A DNA stretch of 64,000 bases from Chlamydoabsidia padenii (lineage: Eukaryota > Mucoromycota > Mucoromycetes > Mucorales > Cunninghamellaceae): positions 1,054,001-1,118,000 of the forward strand of contig JAIWND010000006.1 in assembly GCA_025330725.1 (NCBI GenBank), written 5' to 3'. A model generated the notes under the pieces. It saw only the letters and a program-made list of their open reading frames with translations. It was not told where the DNA came from and made no database searches. The number at the start of each line of letters is the position of its first letter. The first letter of the stretch is position 1. Shown here one piece after another: positions 12,682 through 23,632 of the stretch. Position numbers and translations under genes: made by a program.

Positions 12682-13121
12682 ATGATCATTCCTGTACGTT
12701 GTTTCTCTTGTGGCAAGGTCACTGGTAATAAATGGGATAACTACTTGTCTTTATTACAGGCGGAATACACTGAAGGGTAAGAGAAAAAAAAAAGATTAAA
12801 TAGTAAAACTTCCATCTTGCGGTGATCATTGTCAACTCACCCTCTTCAATTTAATACACACAGTGAAGCATTGGATGCTCTCGGTTTGAAACGGTATTGC
12901 TGTCGACGAATGGTGCTTACACACGTGGACTTGATTGAAAAACTTTTGCATTATAACCGTAAGTGAAGAAGACTCTAAAAGAGACTACACATTCTATGCT
13001 CATTATATAAATTGATACTAACCTATTCTTTATATCTTCTCCCATCATACTTGGCAAACCAACCATCGAACATACGACCTGATCAGCCTTGGAACGTAGT
13101 CGTGATCGCAGCCGTACTTAA
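12682..13121 (+). CDS. RPB10: RNA polymerase subunit Rpb10 (ABC10-beta)
   Basis: Small zinc-binding subunit shared by RNA polymerases I, II and III. Three exons, 12682-12776, 12864-12958 and 13087-13121, total 225 nt, 74 aa. The protein begins [19 protein letters not shown], carrying the first CxxC pair, and continues with the hallmark [10 protein letters not shown] and [14 protein letters not shown] blocks, then [12 protein letters not shown]. The atypical zinc site of the family (CxxC plus adjacent CC) is intact. The length matches the family (about 70 residues). The exons are short, so no single long reading frame marks this gene; splice sites GTAAGA/CAG and GTAAGT/CAG join it in phase. 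The terminal Arg-rich extension is slightly longer than in yeast. Confidence 0.96.
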
Positions 13122-13342
13122 GGAACCTGTGTTCCTGCTATCATCATATCCCCCGTCCTTATTCATACTTCTACTCTTCCTTGTTGTCGTCTACAATAGA
13201 CGTTCAACCTACCACTAGTTTATCACACATGTCCTTCACATCAATAGCATTCTTTATCAAATAAATTTGTATACATTAAAAACTTTATTATTGTCTTCAT
13301 TGTGTTGTGGACTGGGTGTGTAATAAACAAGAGGGAGGGGGT

Positions 13343-14104
13343 TTAACTTCTAGGGCCACCAAAGATACATGTAAAGCAATACCATAATGATCCAAACAGC
13401 AGACCAACCATTGCGCCAAGATGCATCCAAATACAATCACCTAGATTACCATAAGAGTACCTATTGGCTTCCCTTGCCGCATTGGTCCCTCGGAGACTAA
13501 TCACCAGGACGATGACAAAGGTTACCAACATGACAATAAAACCCAGGAACGTCGCTAACGACGCAAAGAAATCAACACCTCTTCCAAAATGTGAAAGAAT
13601 CGTCACCGCCAAAGCACCTATAGTGATGCCAAATGCTATCCAGTATAATATAAAGTTCGCCAAGTATACCTTGTCCATTCCTACCAATCCTGTTGTATAA
13701 TATCGAATATCGGGTGCTGAAGCTAAAAAAAAAAAAAAAAAAAAGCCGGGATTTGAAAAATCGGGTAAAGGGGTTCAATAGGTAAGAGGATCAAACATGG
13801 ATCAAAAAAGGCTACTTACACCATATGAATGCCGCCGTTGGTTTACTACAGCTTGTTACCCCAGCCTTGATGGTTCCTTCACAGTATCCCCTACGAATAT
13901 ATATATAAAAGAAGATGAGAACAGATGATGATCTATAGAAAACGTCAGATACCATAGACCGAGATTCAAAAAACTATCATCAAGTGTAAATTGAACAAAG
14001 TAAAGAGATTTTAAAAAGGGTTTATCGTAGGTTGAGGCCAAGAGAATAAAGATTTCAAGCACCAACGCACCAAAGGTGAAAAACGTGGCCAAGTAAGCAA
14101 ACAT
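13343..14104 (-). CDS. Sur7/PalI-like four-TM claudin-fold membrane protein
   Basis: Exons on the minus strand: 14104-13953, 13890-13820, 13722-13343; 603 nt, 200 aa. One N-terminal membrane segment is followed by an extracellular loop carrying GLWGYCEG and a further Cys in GVTSCSKP, then three more membrane segments. The GLWxxC-type loop motif is the signature of the Sur7/PalI (claudin-like) family, which in fungi organises plasma-membrane domains or senses pH. The splice that creates GLWGYC supports the model. The start is the first in-frame ATG of exon 2; an upstream exon (ATG near 14330) probably exists, because a strong acceptor with a 23-T tract sits just 5' of this ATG, so a longer N-terminus is possible. 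Exact role unknown. Confidence 0.75.
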
Positions 14105-14414
14105 GGGTTGGGCTTTTGTAGAGAAAGGAAGATAAAAAAAAAAAAAAAAAAAAAAAGAAGAACAACAAACATGGCTTTGTATCATATAAATAGTTTGACG
14201 GACGTTTCCCACTAGAAAACTTTAAAATACAAAGATGTGTGTCCGCGTGACAATATTTAGCGGAGGAATACAATGGTACCTATGATAGGACCACACCTGA
14301 TGATGAGAAACAAACCGATGTGTGCCATTGTTATCGGGTGTGCCATAAAAGGGTATCGATCTGGTAGGGGGTCAGCCTATGATATATTTCAAATGCCGCT
14401 TTCATGCACATTTT

Positions 14415-14425
14415 TTCAAATCCCG
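14415..14425 (+). promoter_or_regulatory. Recurrent 11-mer TTCAAATCCCG upstream of the Sur7-like gene
   Basis: Exact copy, 85 bp 5' of the alternative start near 14330 and about 310 bp from the start used here. See the finding on the motif. Confidence 0.55.
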
Positions 14426-14490
14426 AAAAAGTAATCCATTTGCTTTTTATTTATTTATTTATCTATCTATATACAAACTATAAGACTAAT

Positions 14491-16039
14491 CTACATGTAT
14501 GCGGGAATAATGTTATGATCATCTTGGAAGTCATATTGTGTCCAAGTCAAGTGTGAGTGTGTAGTTGAATAAGACCACTGTTTCCCCGAATACCGTTTTG
14601 CGTGCAACCAAATCCCCAAATATTGACCAGGTAAAGGATCCGGGACAAGCAAACCACCACAGTCATCACACCGAGGTTGTCCATCCGTCACATCCAAAGA
14701 ATCAAACGAGGTTTTTTCCAACATCTTGTCAATCACCGGCGTAAAAGAGGCAAGGCAAGTAGGATCGACAGCATCAAGCAAGTGAGACCAAGGTGTATGG
14801 CGACCATACAAAGGATCATTGGCGATAGGGTAGCCGAGATAACGGAGATGGACCCTGAGTTGATGAGTTCGTCCAGTCACAGGGTAGCATTTGACGAGAC
14901 TTGTTCGGCCATTGTAGGATACACGTTCAAAGAGGGTCTGGCTTGGTTTCCCGGTCATGTCCACATACTGGAATGAGAATTTAAAAGCAATGGTTTTAAG
15001 TGGTGCATCGCATTGAATAGGTTCACTGTATAAATAAATCATAAAAAAAAAAGAGTGAGTGAAGAGTCGTAGTTTTTGTATATTTACCTTGGGAATTCAC
15101 CTTCCACTCGACACAAGTATTCCTTTTCAACAGATCTTGTTATCATTTCTTTTTGCATGGCCTGTGTTTTCTGAGCATTCAAGCCAATCATCATCAAACC
15201 AGAGGTTAGTCGATCGAGCCTATTAATTGCTAAGCGGATTTCATTAGTGAGTTTCATCATTTTCTTTTTATTGTCACATACGGAATAAAGCAGGTAGATC
15301 CAATTGTTTTCGCAAGATATGAGTAACAGTGTTATGTCTGTGCCTGCCACTGGGATGTGCCTGAAGACCACCTGGTTTTTGAATCACCAACAGGTCGTCA
15401 TCTTGATGAATAATTTTAATAGGTTCAGCTGCCGCGGGTGGTTCATGACGATGGACAGAGTGGCTCATGGTATCACCCTTTTTAAACAAAGTATCCTTGG
15501 TCACTTGTTTGCCGTTGATTTTGATAAATCCCTTTTCGATCGCCATTCTCTATTAAAAAAAATGAGTATCATGGTTGACAAACGTACATTTTTTATTTAA
15601 TACTTACAAAGTACTGATCGTTACGATCTCGGAATTCTGTGTTCATTACTTTCAGCAAAGGTTGATCCACCCAGTGTTGTTTGGTAGAGGCAAAATAATC
15701 AAAATAATATGGCTGGACTTTTCTTAATCCTATCATAATTAAAAGTAGAAAGTAAATATGTGCATGTAATAAAGAGAGAAGGAGGATCTTACCATTTTCA
15801 AAGTAGTAATTAGCAGAAGATAGATCGTCTACGTATCTTAACTTTTTGGTGTTGGTATGGTTGGCTGTCACTGTGCTGGCCGTTGGTCTGGAATGGTATT
15901 GAGTGTCAAGTGTCTGACAGACAGAGGAAGTGAATCCACGGCGACAAAGTGGTCGAATAGAGTGACGCAATATAATGTGTGTAATTGATGGTGTCCATTG
16001 TTGTTGCTTGTCAAGTGTTAGCTGTTTAATCGATCGCAT
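14491..16039 (-). CDS. RluA-family pseudouridine synthase (Rib2/Pus8-Pus9 type)
   Basis: Converts uridine to pseudouridine in RNA, most likely tRNA. Exons on the minus strand: 16039-15793, 15729-15608, 15549-15282, 15229-15088, 15025-14491; 1314 nt, 437 aa. The N-terminal 80 residues are Ser/Thr/Arg-rich and could direct mitochondrial import. An S4-like RNA-binding segment (GFIKINGKQV) follows. The catalytic domain has DDLLVIQKPGGLQAHPSGR, the active-site NRLDRLTSGL (nucleophile Asp218), and the C-terminal CYPVTGRTHQLRVHLRYLG and PIANDPLYG blocks. After the catalytic domain a CxxC (RCDDCGGL) is followed by LWLHA-like sequence, as in the eukaryotic Rib2/Pus8/Pus9 group. No deaminase domain is seen, unlike S. 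cerevisiae Rib2. An exact CGGGATTTGAA lies 73 bp upstream of the start. Confidence 0.92.
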
Positions 16040-16111
16040 CTGGAAGGAAGAAGGGAAGAGGGGGAAAAACAAAAAATTCACCTTTTTCATTTTTTTTAAC
16101 CCAGCGAGGAT

Positions 16112-16122
16112 CGGGATTTGAA
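16112..16122 (-). promoter_or_regulatory. Recurrent 11-mer upstream of the pseudouridine synthase
   Basis: Exact copy (CGGGATTTGAA on the plus strand, forward relative to the gene), 73 bp before the start codon. Confidence 0.6.
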
Positions 16123-16289
16123 TCACATCAGAGTCAACCATGCATAATAGCAAATTTAAAAAAAAAATGACGATGGACACTTCAGACAGCCATCAACTGC
16201 ATTAACCCATTTCCATTATTTGGACATTGTGATATTAAAGACGAAGCGTTTATTATGTACAAAGGGGGAGGGGGATATTAAACTACTAG

Positions 16290-19200
16290 CTAAGTATATT
16301 TATATCCATTATCATCAGTCCGTTCAATGTATTCCCTACAAAGCAAAACAAAAGAGTTAGTATCCCACATTAGTCGTTTATTTTATACTTACTTTTCAAT
16401 GAGCAATTCGATACGCTGTTTGACTTCAAGTGCCTGTGTGGTTAAAAAGAGGAATGAGTATAAAAATAAAAAACACGAAGAAGGGACGGGGAATATGCTA
16501 AATATACTTACCGTCACTGGGAATCGAATTTGTCGTGTCACTTCACCCAAAAGAGCACCATGACTTAAAGATTGTTTGGCTTTCAAAAGACGGACAATAG
16601 CAGCATCCACCTGAATATGTAAAATAGAGATTGTCAGATCATAGCACCGTTCCACCATCCTTTTAATAATTACCTGTTGTTCTCTTGTTATAAGTACTGT
16701 CGCATCAATAGAAGCGTTGTTTTCAATGGCTTCGTTAAGTTTTTCGGTGTTCATAGAAATAAAAGTGTCGTTCGATTCAAAGTCATCGTTGTACATAAAG
16801 TAGTCCGTCTGTTCCACATCAGGTCCTGCCGGTTGCTTGAGCAGGAGGGCATATCGTCCGCATGCAAGTGATTTCAAGGTTCGTTGAAGTTCCAATTCAT
16901 CTAAAAGATCAAAAAGTTAGCTGAATTCATGCCTATGAGAAAGAAACATACCTAGGTTCGTCATCGCTAATATTTCGCCAAAGGTGAATCCCCGTCTGCT
17001 TGTATCATTAAAAATGAGTAAGATGACTGTTTGATGTAGTGTGAGGGTGATGTTATGAGTCCCCTACAAGGAAAATGGATGGTTAGTATTGTAAATCCCA
17101 CTTGATATTTTGTTTTATTTATCCACTTTACCCTGTAGTAATTTGATTTCACTTCACACACGCTTAGTGTGTTTTGCCATGTTAGTCTTCGTTTTGGGTG
17201 TTTGTCGGTGTAAAAAGCGTTGAATTCATCTTGTGCCAGTTGAAACTACATTCATTTTCAAAGGTAAAAGTTAATTTATAATGTCATTCATGTTTGATCC
17301 AACTTACCTGTCGTGGTAGTGTCACATTGTTAGGTATGTCAGACGGCCAGAATCCATAGGTGAGAACCTTCACTTCCAAATGTAGATTAGTACTATGGAA
17401 GTTATTGTTATCCTGTTCCTGAATGTTAAAAATAAAAAGTGTTAAACAATACCCGCCTAATACTAATGATGGTTTATGACTTTGTTACCTTGAATTCCAC
17501 CATAAGTTCAGAAGAGTGTTTCATATCCTTCAACATCTTGTCCAATTTGCTAGTGTATGCCGGGCCACATTCTATTACAAAAGAGAGGTCAGTTCTCATT
17601 CTTCATGATCATCATCATCCATTTTCCTATTACCTTTCATCATCCTAGCCAACATGGCATTTTCCATCTTGTTACTGCCTACATCCAAAATCAAACGCTT
17701 TGCAAGATCCTGCTTGTAAAACACTTCGAATGCATCTTTGCTCTGTAGGATCCGGAAGAATACCATGCAAGTTTCCAAAGCTTTTTCGTCTACCTATTCA
17801 CATAACCCAAAAAAAGAGAGTGAGTAATTAACCATATATATATATATATGTATATATACTTTGTTTACCTTATCATTTCGTAAAACAGCATCTGTGTAAT
17901 TAGCCAAAAGCTTGGGAGCATTATTTTGTCGAAGATTGATAAAGTAAGCAATGCTGTCTTTACACCCATTCAAAAACAGTTCATCTTCTTCAAAGCTATG
18001 TCGGACCACTGTGTTCACTTTTCTGATAAAGGATAGTAGAATGGCAAAGGTATCTTTGACTGTGCTGTGATCCTTGAGTATAGATGTTCCTTTTGCCTTG
18101 TTTGTATATAAAAACAGAGTGTCAGTGATCAAGTAAATTTTTTCCAATTATCATATTTACCTTGACATAGTCCATAAAGTATTTTGCACAAATATCCAGT
18201 TTGTCCACCTTCTTCAACAGTCGGTACAACAAAGAGAGATCATCTTCTTGGCGAGTATCCATAAAGTAATTAAACCCTACAAGAAGAGTACAAGTGAGTT
18301 GATTGAAAAGAGATATGAATTTATTTAATTTTATGTGTTTACCTTTATCGAGAATGACATGTACACGATTTGATAGTAATTGATCTTCAACAATAGCGGT
18401 GATAGGAGCTTTGGATGACTTGTCAAAATAATGTTTCATTCGAAGTGTGCATTCCTGATGGACCCGTTTGGCAACATGTTCTAGGTAGGCTGACATGTTC
18501 ATTTCTTCAATCAATCGATCACCTTCCATCATGTAAAATTGTCGTGTTTGATCCAAGAATCGACCTTCGAATTCCGATGAGTACAAATTGAGATCCATGA
18601 GCATCCGTAAACTATGTTTCAATAATGATGCGTCAATCTCGACTTCGTTCCTAGTAATAAACAATATTAATAAAATAAAATGGAGTGTATCCTTTCCTTT
18701 CCTTTTTGGTATTGACATACCTTTCCGAGGAAATCATGTCCAAGATAGATCCAACCACTTTTTCGCGAATCAAAGGTGATTGTAGATAATAGGTGCAAAA
18801 GAGTTCAATAGCCAGTTCCCTAAATAGTAAATAAGCAAAAGTAGATTCATTTAGTTCCTTCATGATTCCTAGTTTACCGATAATCAACTTACAATATAGA
18901 CCGGTACGATCGATCCAGGTATAAGAATATGCATCGGATTTGATTCTAATAGACAAAGATAGAGTTTATATGTAGTATGTCAAAGCAAAGAATGTAATTA
19001 CCATTTGATCACTGTAAGTAGTCCATAAAGTATTGACCGTTTCCAAATATTGCGTACCTTCAGAGGGATCACTATGTAAAAAATAAATTGTGAGTCAATT
19101 TTCCCATGTGAGTTATTTGTGTTTTTACTTACTTTTCCAAAGCAGCAAACATTCTACCAATATGAGCTCCACACACTTCCTTCAGCTCGTTGTAGATTTG

Positions 19201-19686
19201 TTGACTATGGTTGTGTTGACACAGATTTTCGCATATCTACAAAAGAAATAAAGTCGGTATCTTTTTCAAGAGATAAATTTTTGAGTCAAAACGTACCTGA
19301 TAAAGAGCTTCCAAACTTTCAGACGGTTTATTGTTCCTTTGGATTGCATAGACAGCTTCTTGTAGTCGGTTCCACGCATCACTATCGTATCCTTCTGGTA
19401 AACTTGGGCTGTCCACTAAATCAAAAGAATCAATCAGTGAGTAAAAATAGCATGGTCACTAAATACATTGGTTACCTTTCAAGTCATAGACCATGAGTTT
19501 CTTGTCAGAGAGTTGGTGTTTCGTTTGTCGACCCAGGTTGGCAAGTACGTTGCTGAATGGTTTGTTGGCTGTATTCATCATGGGTGTCCTAAAACTTGTT
19601 GTAGAATCGAGCAAGGAGGTTTTTGGTGAAGATGGTAAAGAATCAATGGTATCCAAACGTGGTCTTTTGTTGCTGTCAGTATCCAT
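16290..19686 (-). CDS. CUL4: Cullin-4-type ubiquitin-ligase scaffold
   Basis: Scaffold of a cullin-RING ubiquitin ligase, binding a DDB1-like adaptor at its N-terminus and the RING protein at its C-terminus. Intron-rich on the minus strand; I followed more than ten exons. The start MDTDSNKRPRLD with a Lys/Arg patch suggests a nuclear signal. DKKLMVYDLK and LPEGYDSDAWNRLQEAVYAI align with the CUL4 start rather than CUL1 or CUL3. Cullin repeats follow, then the conserved KDAFEVFYKQDLAKRLI. The winged-helix tail carries DAAIVRLLKAKQSLSHG, whose Lys is the expected neddylation site, and the end is KEYIERTDDNGYKYT after a final splice. Frame stays open across the junctions I examined, but I did not sum every exon. 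Confidence 0.9.
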
Positions 19687-19908
19687 ATCAGGTGTAAAGA
19701 AGGTGTATTGGAAAAAGATAGAACCGCGCCCTCTCTCTCTCTTTTTTTTTTTTTTTTAATATCTTGGTCGTGACTTGAGAACTCATTGGGCAATCCAAAA
19801 TACGTTTTCAAATCCCGCCTTCTGGTCTGCATTGGCTAATTTTTAGCACACACACCTTTTTTTTTTTTTTTTTTTTTTTCTATTCATTCTTTTCTCTCTT
19901 TCTCCAAA
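19687..19908. promoter_or_regulatory. Compact bidirectional CUL4/Rho promoter
   Basis: Only 222 bp separate the two divergent start codons. The single recurrent element TTCAAATCCCGC (19807-19818) lies about 120 bp from the CUL4 start and 91 bp from the Rho start. T-runs flank it on both sides (about 19742-19757 and 19859-19879). Confidence 0.55.
19807..19818 (+). promoter_or_regulatory. Recurrent motif TTCAAATCCCGC between CUL4 and Rho
   Basis: Exact copy in the centre of the 222-bp divergent promoter. Confidence 0.6.
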
Positions 19909-20819
19909 ATGTGCGATTGTGGAAAACCAACATCCAATACACCTCTACGTCGTAAAATGGTAGTGGTGGGTGACGGCAACTGTGGAAAGTCCTCTCTCCT
20001 CAATGTTTTCACAAAAGGCATCTTTCCCCAGGTAAAGTAAAGAATACAACTCCCCTTTCTGCACATATCTAATACTAACTAGGTTACTTTTTAAAACGCT
20101 CATTGTTTAAATTAGGTGTATGAACCAACTGTCTTTGAAAACTATGTCCACGAAATCACTGTAGATGGTCAACAAGTAGAATTTGGCTTATGGGATACTG
20201 CAGGTAAAAGAATGGGAAGGGGGGGGGGCAGTGTACTTGATCATTCTTATTATATTACAGGTCAAGAAGAATACGATCGATTACGAACGCTATCATACGA
20301 AAACACCCATATTGTTTTGATGTGCTTCTCTGTGGACAATCGGGTTAGTTTGGATAATATACTCGAAAGGTGGCTACCAGAAATCAGTGATCATTGTCCT
20401 CGGTCCAAACTCATGCTATTGGCGCTAAAATGCGATTTGCGTGATGAACATGATACTACAACTGAACCGATCATGTATGAAGAAGTAAGCAAGTTGGAAT
20501 ACAGAATGAAATACTATATATACTAATAATGGATCTCTTTTATAGGGTGTAGAAATGGCTCAGCGGATATCTTCTGTCCGATATCTAGGCATGTCATCGT
20601 GTTGTTGATATGAACATATATGGAATTAACCTTTTTTTGTTTACACCTGTAGAATGCTCGGCAAAACATAATAGAGGTGTGCGTGAAGTGTTTGAACAAG
20701 CAGCCTTTGTAGCTATTCAAGGTAATTATAGATCTGCATCTGATCTTGGACTTGAATCTAACCATATTCCTTTTTCAGATTACAAGTCCAATCACTCCAA
20801 AAGCTGTGTTATTAGCTGA
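19909..20819 (+). CDS. Rho-family GTPase (Rho3-like) with CaaX box
   Basis: Membrane-anchored small GTPase controlling cell polarity and actin. Exons 19909-20031, 20116-20203, 20261-20484, 20546-20588, 20653-20819; 645 nt, 214 aa. P-loop GDGNCGKSSLL, switch I YEPTVFENYV, switch II WDTAGQEEYDRLR, then ALKCDLR (a variant of the TKxDL base-specificity motif, as in Rho) and ECSAKHNRGV. The Rho insert region follows CDLR. The C-terminus CVIS is a prenylation box. The sequence WLPEISDHCP and the N-terminal extension fit Rho3 best, but Rho4 or an unassigned Rho is possible. The fourth intron starts with GC rather than GT (donor at 20589), needed to keep CTA-GAA-TGC in frame. It has two neighbours: divergent from CUL4, and convergent with the PPR gene. 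Confidence 0.92.
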
Positions 20820-21184
20820 TGATCAAGGCACCTCTTGCCAAATAGTATAGTAGCCATGTAATACCCCCACACACAAATCCTAGTATAGTCATATCCTATT
20901 TTATCACCAATAAAAGACCTTTATAGCCAACAATTTGTCCCGTCTTTATCATTATGATTTGATGTATATGTTTATTATATGAAGAAGATTAAGAAAAGAA
21001 GAAATAAATACAAAGAAGATGAATAACAGTTATAAAATAAGTATAAAAAAAAAGTGAAGAGTGATGGAGGTGTTAATTCTACAATGGCATTCTATATATG
21101 TAAGTGAAGTGAAGGGATATAAATGAGGATGTAAAAAAAAAAAAAAGTTGAAGTATAAAGAGGAGGATACTAGTAAGGATATAA
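20820..21184. other. Convergent 3' intergenic region
   Basis: Short AT-rich gap between the Rho gene and the PPR gene. AATAAA-like signals appear near 20909 and A-rich tracts near 21044-21052 and 21133-21146. No coding evidence. Confidence 0.5.
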
Positions 21185-23632
21185 CTAAAGAGTTTGTTGT
21201 TTATGTGCCCGGACCATATCCCCAAATTGATCGATTTTCTTCTTGTCCAAGCGTGCACGTACCAAAGCCTTGAGCAAGTAGTGACAGATTTGAGGATTAG
21301 GTATTAAATGATGCTTTTTTCGTTCCTGCATATGTTGCAACACCATCATCGCCATGGGAGCATTCCGGAAAATTGCACAGCCTTGAAGTAATGCCACATA
21401 TGTTTGCATCACTGGTTCCACCCCGTCCTTGCACATATGAGCAAAAATAGTCACCGCGCGCCCAATGTTGTGTTTGGCAAAACAAGCAATCAGAGTGGTG
21501 TAGGTGTAGACATTCGGTTTGTTGTATCCCGTCATTTTTCGAAACATGATATAAGCCTGGTTCGGTCCAATCGTCTTGTCGCCCAACAGTCCCGTCGCTA
21601 CTGATGATGTATTGGTGATACCAAGTGATGATTCCAGTATATCTGCAGGTATAGGTTGGTCGTTGTGTTCGGATTGCTGCTTTGTCGCCCCTCGTTTTCC
21701 ACCTTTAATACATGTCTTTAATATCGACGTATAAGCATGCATATTGGGTTCCAATCCCGAGAATTTTAGAGTTTGGAAGAGTTGCCATGCCAGTTCGTTT
21801 TCTTCGTTCATCACCAATCCACGGACCACCATTGCCATTGTAATATCATCAGGTATAGAATGTCGACGCATCACTGCCAAAGCAGATAGAGCAGCAGGTA
21901 CATCACGACATTTGAAGAGAGAGTCCACCAGATAAAAGTAAGGATCGACAGGATCACGCCGATGAATGCTTTTACTACTGGCACCAGAAGAAGATGGAGG
22001 GATGTTTTCATGTAGAGCAAAGCTATCCAGTACTTGTTGTTTTTTCCTAGCATCACCATATCCACTAACTAAGTGATTGACCATGACTGCATCCACATAG
22101 TTGGAGTTTTGCTTGTATAGAGATTCATAAAACCCACGAGCCATTTCAACATCTTCAAGGACCTTGACCCATATGACCGCCGACCAGAATTCAGGATCCA
22201 TCTTCTTGTCCACCGTCAAACCCATCTTGTTAACCCAAGTCGCAATCAACTCTTGAGCATGGTCCAGCCTTTTATGTCGAATCGAGTTGACTAATACCGA
22301 AGTTGCCATTACCTTGTTAAGTTGTCCCTTGTTTATAAAAGTGTACTTCTTCATTAGACTCATTGCCGCCTTGATATTACCAGCCTTTCCATACGCTTCC
22401 ACCATTGCTGTGTATGTCGCAGTTGTTGGTCGTAACTTGTTTTCCCGCATCATCTTCCATACCTTCCGAGCATTGACTTGATCCCCTTTTTGAGCCAGAC
22501 CAGATATTAATGATGTATAGATGTTTACGTTGAATTGCTTGGTCGAATCATTTATTTCAAGTGTAATGTTGTTTAACTGGGTGCTGTTATCGTCTTCCAA
22601 CACCATCATCCCGCTTTCCTTCATTGTCGTCAAAAATCTAGCCACCGCATCCATATCCTTCGAGAGAGCTGCAATCATCATAACACATGCCCTTTGTTCC
22701 AATACCACACCCTTCTTCATCGCTTGATCCATGAGTTGAGCTGCCGTCAAAGAAGAGGGGAGATGACCTTTTCGTTTCGCCGCCATTGCCAAGGAAGTAT
22801 ACCAGCTTGCCTGTAGCATACTACCATCACCATGACGTGCCAAAGTTCGAAGAATTTCACAAATACCCTTGACATCAGCTTGCCTTGACATTCCAAACAT
22901 GATTTGAGAATAATGACGAGCTTCTATCACGATCCGTCCTTGTTGTTCAGCCAGTTTCATTTGTTCCATGATTGCCAAAAGTTGAGGTGTCGCGTTTGGA
23001 GCATACTTGATGATATTTAGCAAGACCCCATAATGATTCGCCCGCAGATGATCCACCACTTGATGTTCCACCATAGCTTCGTAAATCATCCAGGCCAATT
23101 TGTGTTTGTGTTGTGACACATTGAATAGGAGACTACGCAGTGTTTTGAATATAAAGGCATCGTCGAGTTCTTGTCGATGAGTTTTGAGTAGTTGAAGTTG
23201 GTGATCAATGTCGTTTGTTGAATTGAACCACCGAGGATGAGGCAAGGTCGTCGTGTCAGTTACCGCCGAAGAAGAGAGAGAAGAAGAAGAGGATGGTGAG
23301 ATTTCCTTTGTCGATGATGAAAAAGACGAGGTTACTGTTGCTGTCGAGAATGTTAATCGCGCATGGTGAGGATGGATCAGGTGGTTTTGATGATCAATGT
23401 CCCTTAAAAGCCACTGCCGAGTCGCTTGTCGATCCTTTTTTGACCACGAGCTGGATCGTAGTACACACGAAGAATAAGATCGACAAAGATTTCCGCCTTG
23501 TTGTTGCTGTTGTCGTTGTTGTTGGAAGAGGACAAGATTTCGAAAGTAACAAAGCCAAAGAGATCGAGTGGATATACAAGTGGAAGTATGAGACCTGTTT
23601 CCTTTTCCAGGAAAACCAATCGTTGATCGCAT
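21185..23632 (-). CDS. Pentatricopeptide-repeat (PPR) protein, mitochondrial
   Basis: Single-exon gene. The first in-frame Met of the open frame is at 23752, but the Met at 23632 begins MRSTIGFPGKGNRSHTST, a better mitochondrial presequence (Ser/Arg-rich, few acids), so I use it: 815 aa. Many degenerate 35-residue helix-turn-helix repeats are visible, for example NIYTSLISGLAQKGDQVNA, TYTAMVEAYGKAGNIKAA, and near the C-terminus VYTYTTLIACFAKHNIGRA and MQTYVALLQGCAIFRNAPM. PPR proteins bind organelle RNA and act in processing, stability or translation. A poly-Gln stretch and a Ser-rich linker precede the repeats. The exact orthologue (for example a Cbp1/Dmr1/Pet309-like factor) cannot be told. 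Confidence 0.88.
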   Translation of the reverse strand: MRSTIGFPGKGNRSHTSTCISTRSLWLCYFRNLVLFQQQRQQQQQGGNLCRSYSSCVLRSSSWSKKDRQATRQWLLRDIDHQNHLIHPHHARLTFSTATVTSSFSSSTKEISPSSSSSLSSSAVTDTTTLPHPRWFNSTNDIDHQLQLLKTHRQELDDAFIFKTLRSLLFNVSQHKHKLAWMIYEAMVEHQVVDHLRANHYGVLLNIIKYAPNATPQLLAIMEQMKLAEQQGRIVIEARHYSQIMFGMSRQADVKGICEILRTLARHGDGSMLQASWYTSLAMAAKRKGHLPSSLTAAQLMDQAMKKGVVLEQRACVMMIAALSKDMDAVARFLTTMKESGMMVLEDDNSTQLNNITLEINDSTKQFNVNIYTSLISGLAQKGDQVNARKVWKMMRENKLRPTTATYTAMVEAYGKAGNIKAAMSLMKKYTFINKGQLNKVMATSVLVNSIRHKRLDHAQELIATWVNKMGLTVDKKMDPEFWSAVIWVKVLEDVEMARGFYESLYKQNSNYVDAVMVNHLVSGYGDARKKQQVLDSFALHENIPPSSSGASSKSIHRRDPVDPYFYLVDSLFKCRDVPAALSALAVMRRHSIPDDITMAMVVRGLVMNEENELAWQLFQTLKFSGLEPNMHAYTSILKTCIKGGKRGATKQQSEHNDQPIPADILESSLGITNTSSVATGLLGDKTIGPNQAYIMFRKMTGYNKPNVYTYTTLIACFAKHNIGRAVTIFAHMCKDGVEPVMQTYVALLQGCAIFRNAPMAMMVLQHMQERKKHHLIPNPQICHYLLKALVRARLDKKKIDQFGDMVRAHKQQTL

